From JAVVFH01 sp032250585 (GTDB taxonomy: Bacteria; Pseudomonadota; Gammaproteobacteria; Xanthomonadales; SZUA-36): a DNA stretch of 6,692 nt. The DNA lies in NCBI GenBank assembly GCA_032250585.1, contig JAVVFH010000192.1, positions 1 through 6,692 on the forward strand, given 5' to 3'. Each line of letters opens with the position of its first letter. Position 1 is the stretch's first letter. Below, in pieces: positions 5,064 through 6,692 of the stretch. The notes below the pieces were generated by a model, which did no database searches, was not told where the DNA came from, and was given only the letters and a program-made list of their open reading frames with translations. The position numbers were made by a program, and so were the translations under genes.

Positions 5064-6332
5064 ATGAAATCAATAGTGAGACCCTACCCGGAACGACAAC
5101 TTTTCGCGAGCCTTCCAGGTATCCCGACCCAACCGCCTGCCATTCGGCAGCTGGTCCTCGGTTTCGTCCTGGCCTGCTTGAGCGGCCAGGTGCTGGCCCA
5201 GTTCGACGGCGGCACCGGACCCGTGGAGGAAGGCCCCGATGCGCCGATCGTCAGCCAGGCCGAATTCGCCGATCCCATGTTGTTCCAGGGACGAACCCTG
5301 ATCTGCGGGGACGTCACGACCGCCGGCACGCCGATCGCAGGCAACGCCGGTGGCGATGGCAACTCCGGAGAGATCGAAATTTCCGGAATCCCGGACACGG
5401 CGACCGTCGTCAGCGCCAGGCTGTACTGGACCGTGCTCACTGACAGCGATCAGGTGTCAGAAACCGGTAAAACCATCTCCTTCGACGGCAACGTCGTCAG
5501 CGGTGAAATGGTGGGATTCGCGCCGGAGACGCCCTGCTTCGCCCAGGCAAATACCGTCGCCTGGACCGCCGATGTGTCAGACCTGGTCGCCGCCCCGGGC
5601 AACGGCGTCTATGCCGTCGCCGGCTTTCCCGGCGACAACAACTTCGACGGAGGCGATTTTACCGAGGGCGTTTCACTGGTCGTGACTTACGCGGACCCCT
5701 CGTCGACCGCCAAGGCCATAGTCAGCTACGAAGGCTTGGCCGTGACCAACGCCCCCGGTGACACGCTGCACCAGACGCTGGAGGGCTTCGTGGCCGGCGG
5801 CGCCGTCTCGGCAACGTGGATCCCCATTGTCGGGAACGGGCAGATTTTCGGAGTCTCCGACGAGTTGCTCGAATTCGTCGGCGGAGCCGGCGCGCTGAAT
5901 CTCGACGACTCGCTGGACGGCAGCACCCGGGCGTTCGCCCCCGAGACTTGCTCCTTCCTCGATACCGCCAACACCAGCTGCTACTGGGACGATGACATGC
6001 ACGATGTCAGCGCGGCCATGAGTCCCGGAGACGTCTTCGCCGATGTGAACTACGAGGTGGTGGGCGACTGCCACAGTTTCGTGGCGATGGACCTCGCCGT
6101 GTCGGTCGATGACGCAGGCGCCTGCGACATCGCCGGCGTACAGGTGGACGCGGCATGCCCGCCGACCGACATATGGCGCAACCACGGTGAGTACGTCAGT
6201 TGCGTGGCCCATGCCACGGAGGCGGTCCTGGCCGGCCTGAGTTGCCGGACCGAGGAGGAGCTGGAAGACATTTCCGGCTGCGTCGTCAGCGAGCGGGCGC
6301 GCAGCGACGTCGGAAAGCCCAGCAAAGGCTGA
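5064..6332 (+). CDS. Exported cysteine-containing beta-rich protein of unknown function
   Basis: A 422-residue protein with a long n-region and a hydrophobic stretch (about 29-44) ending in a signal-peptidase site VLA/Q (residue 45). C38 is preceded by VLA, a poor lipobox. The mature part is acidic and rich in Gly, Asp, Val and Thr, with alternating strand-like segments (TATVVSARLYWTVLTD, GVYAVAGFPGDNNFDGGDF, GVSLVVTYADPSS). This suggests a beta-sandwich secreted or surface protein, loosely like DUF3344-type domains (low confidence). It has ten mature cysteines, an even number that fits disulfides. The C-terminal 55 residues hold a Cys-rich helical motif around NHGEYVSCVAHATEAV and end SDVGKPSKG; I recall similar tails in other secreted proteins but cannot name a function. 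The start was chosen at ATG 5064 with AAGGAG (5051-5056); the in-frame upstream ATG at 4977 falls inside the terminator. It stands as a separate unit between two terminators. Confidence 0.82.
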   Translation: MKSIVRPYPERQLFASLPGIPTQPPAIRQLVLGFVLACLSGQVLAQFDGGTGPVEEGPDAPIVSQAEFADPMLFQGRTLICGDVTTAGTPIAGNAGGDGNSGEIEISGIPDTATVVSARLYWTVLTDSDQVSETGKTISFDGNVVSGEMVGFAPETPCFAQANTVAWTADVSDLVAAPGNGVYAVAGFPGDNNFDGGDFTEGVSLVVTYADPSSTAKAIVSYEGLAVTNAPGDTLHQTLEGFVAGGAVSATWIPIVGNGQIFGVSDELLEFVGGAGALNLDDSLDGSTRAFAPETCSFLDTANTSCYWDDDMHDVSAAMSPGDVFADVNYEVVGDCHSFVAMDLAVSVDDAGACDIAGVQVDAACPPTDIWRNHGEYVSCVAHATEAVLAGLSCRTEEELEDISGCVVSERARSDVGKPSKG

Positions 6333-6352
6333 CCTGATGTCGGCAGCAAACC

Positions 6353-6378
6353 GGCGGGGCCTTCGGGCCCCGCCTTTT
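6353..6378 (+). terminator. Rho-independent terminator after the exported protein gene
   Basis: A 9-bp stem GGCGGGGCC/GGCCCCGCC with a TTCG tetraloop (6362-6365) is followed by TTTT. It begins 20 bases after the stop codon. Confidence 0.85.
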
Positions 6379-6410
6379 CCGTTCCGGTCTGCAGCAAAAA
6401 TCCCAATGTC

Positions 6411-6416
6411 TATACT
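6411..6416 (+). promoter_or_regulatory. Possible -10 element for a near-leaderless methyltransferase transcript
   Basis: TATACT matches the sigma70 -10 consensus at five of six positions. No good -35 is seen at 16-18 bases (the best is TCTGCA at 6388-6393). A start about seven bases downstream would fall only a few bases before the ATG at 6426, which has no clear SD. Confidence 0.4.
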
Positions 6417-6425
6417 CAGAGTGTA

Positions 6426-6692
6426 ATGAGAACGATCTCCGAAGACTCCGTCGTCGCCGCCCGCGCCTACGAGGCTTTGCACGTGCCGGCATTGTTCGGC
6501 CAGTGGTGCGGGCCGGTGCTGGACGCCGCCCGCACAGGGGCGGGCGGCGTCCAGGCGCTGCGCGAAATGTTGCGCGTACTGCAGCCCGGCGGCAGGATCG
6601 CGGTCGCCGTCTGGGATTCGTTGGAAAATTCCCCCGCCTATCCGGTCGAAGTCGAGATACTCCGGCGAATCGGCGGCAAGCGGGCGGCAGAC
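6426..6692 (+). pseudogene. Class I SAM methyltransferase-like gene with core deleted; 3' end cut by window edge
   Basis: The 89 visible codons read MRTISEDSVVAARAYEALHV and on through PALFGQWCGPVLDAAR. They then pass directly into ALREMLRVLQPGGRIAVAVW, DSLENSPAY and LRRIGGKRAAD. The first part resembles the N-terminal helix region and the second the post-motif III (LRPGG-like) region of UbiE-type methyltransferases. The stretch expected between them, about 80 residues with motif I (the LDVACGTG SAM-binding loop) and the D-x-FD region, is missing. The frame is kept across the junction, but a protein without the SAM site should not methylate. A perfect 15-bp inverted repeat lies exactly at the junction. 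The true status could be an internally deleted gene or an assembly artefact. The substrate cannot be inferred. Confidence 0.65.
6519..6554. repeat. Perfect 15-bp inverted repeat at the methyltransferase junction
   Basis: CTGGACGCCGCCCGC (6519-6533) and GCGGGCGGCGTCCAG (6540-6554) are exact reverse complements around a 6-base loop ACAGGG. There is no T-run after it, and it sits inside the reading frame, so a terminator role is unlikely. Confidence 0.85.

Noticed and set aside
4199..5065. Minus-strand open frame of 288 codons opposite the BON and PA2779-family genes
   Set aside because: It crosses the terminator at 4958-4999 and is complementary to well-supported plus-strand genes; no domain or SD was seen.
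5673..6482. Minus-strand open frame of 269 codons opposite the exported protein gene
   Set aside because: Antisense to a gene with a signal peptide, SD and terminator. The composition is that of a complementary-frame shadow.

Overview
This GC-rich window looks like gammaproteobacterial chromosome. The main reason is a three-gene minus-strand cluster (sensor kinase, small coiled-coil lipoprotein, sigma54-type response regulator) that has the gene order and domain make-up of the GlrK-QseG-GlrR (QseE-QseG-QseF) system. No mobile element, CRISPR array, tRNA or rRNA was seen. Identifications rest on reading motifs by eye and on memory of the families; no database search was possible.

Layout. Positions 3244 down to 1 (minus strand) hold the histidine kinase, the lipoprotein and the response regulator. 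They are coupled by 4-base stop/start overlaps, and the regulator runs off the left edge. Positions 3245-3561 are a divergent regulatory region. It holds a near-perfect sigma54 -24/-12 promoter reading rightward, and upstream of that two sites of the form TGTC-N10-(G/A)ACA, the type recognised by GlrR. Positions 3562-4943 (plus strand) are a run of three small exported-protein genes: a two-EF-hand protein, a double-BON-domain protein and a PA2779-family membrane protein. Each has a strong Shine-Dalgarno sequence, a perfect 11-bp hairpin lies between the first two, and a rho-independent terminator closes the run. Positions 5064-6332 (plus) encode a 422-residue exported, cysteine-containing protein with its own terminator. 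Positions 6426-6692 (plus) are the start of a class I SAM-methyltransferase-like gene, cut by the right edge.

How the parts may work together (inference): an envelope signal sensed by the kinase and lipoprotein would phosphorylate the GlrR-like regulator. The regulator would bind the two upstream sites and activate sigma54 polymerase at the divergent promoter, producing the EF-hand/BON/PA2779 envelope proteins. This differs from the targets of GlrR known in enterobacteria (glmY and rpoE).

Two anomalies deserve attention, and both lie within about 200 bases of a window end. The response regulator loses homology exactly where its Fis-type DNA-binding helix-turn-helix should begin and continues in an open, codon-biased but unrecognised tail. 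The methyltransferase lacks its whole SAM-binding core, and at the junction sits a perfect 15-bp inverted repeat. Either may be biological, or either may be an assembly artefact at a contig end.
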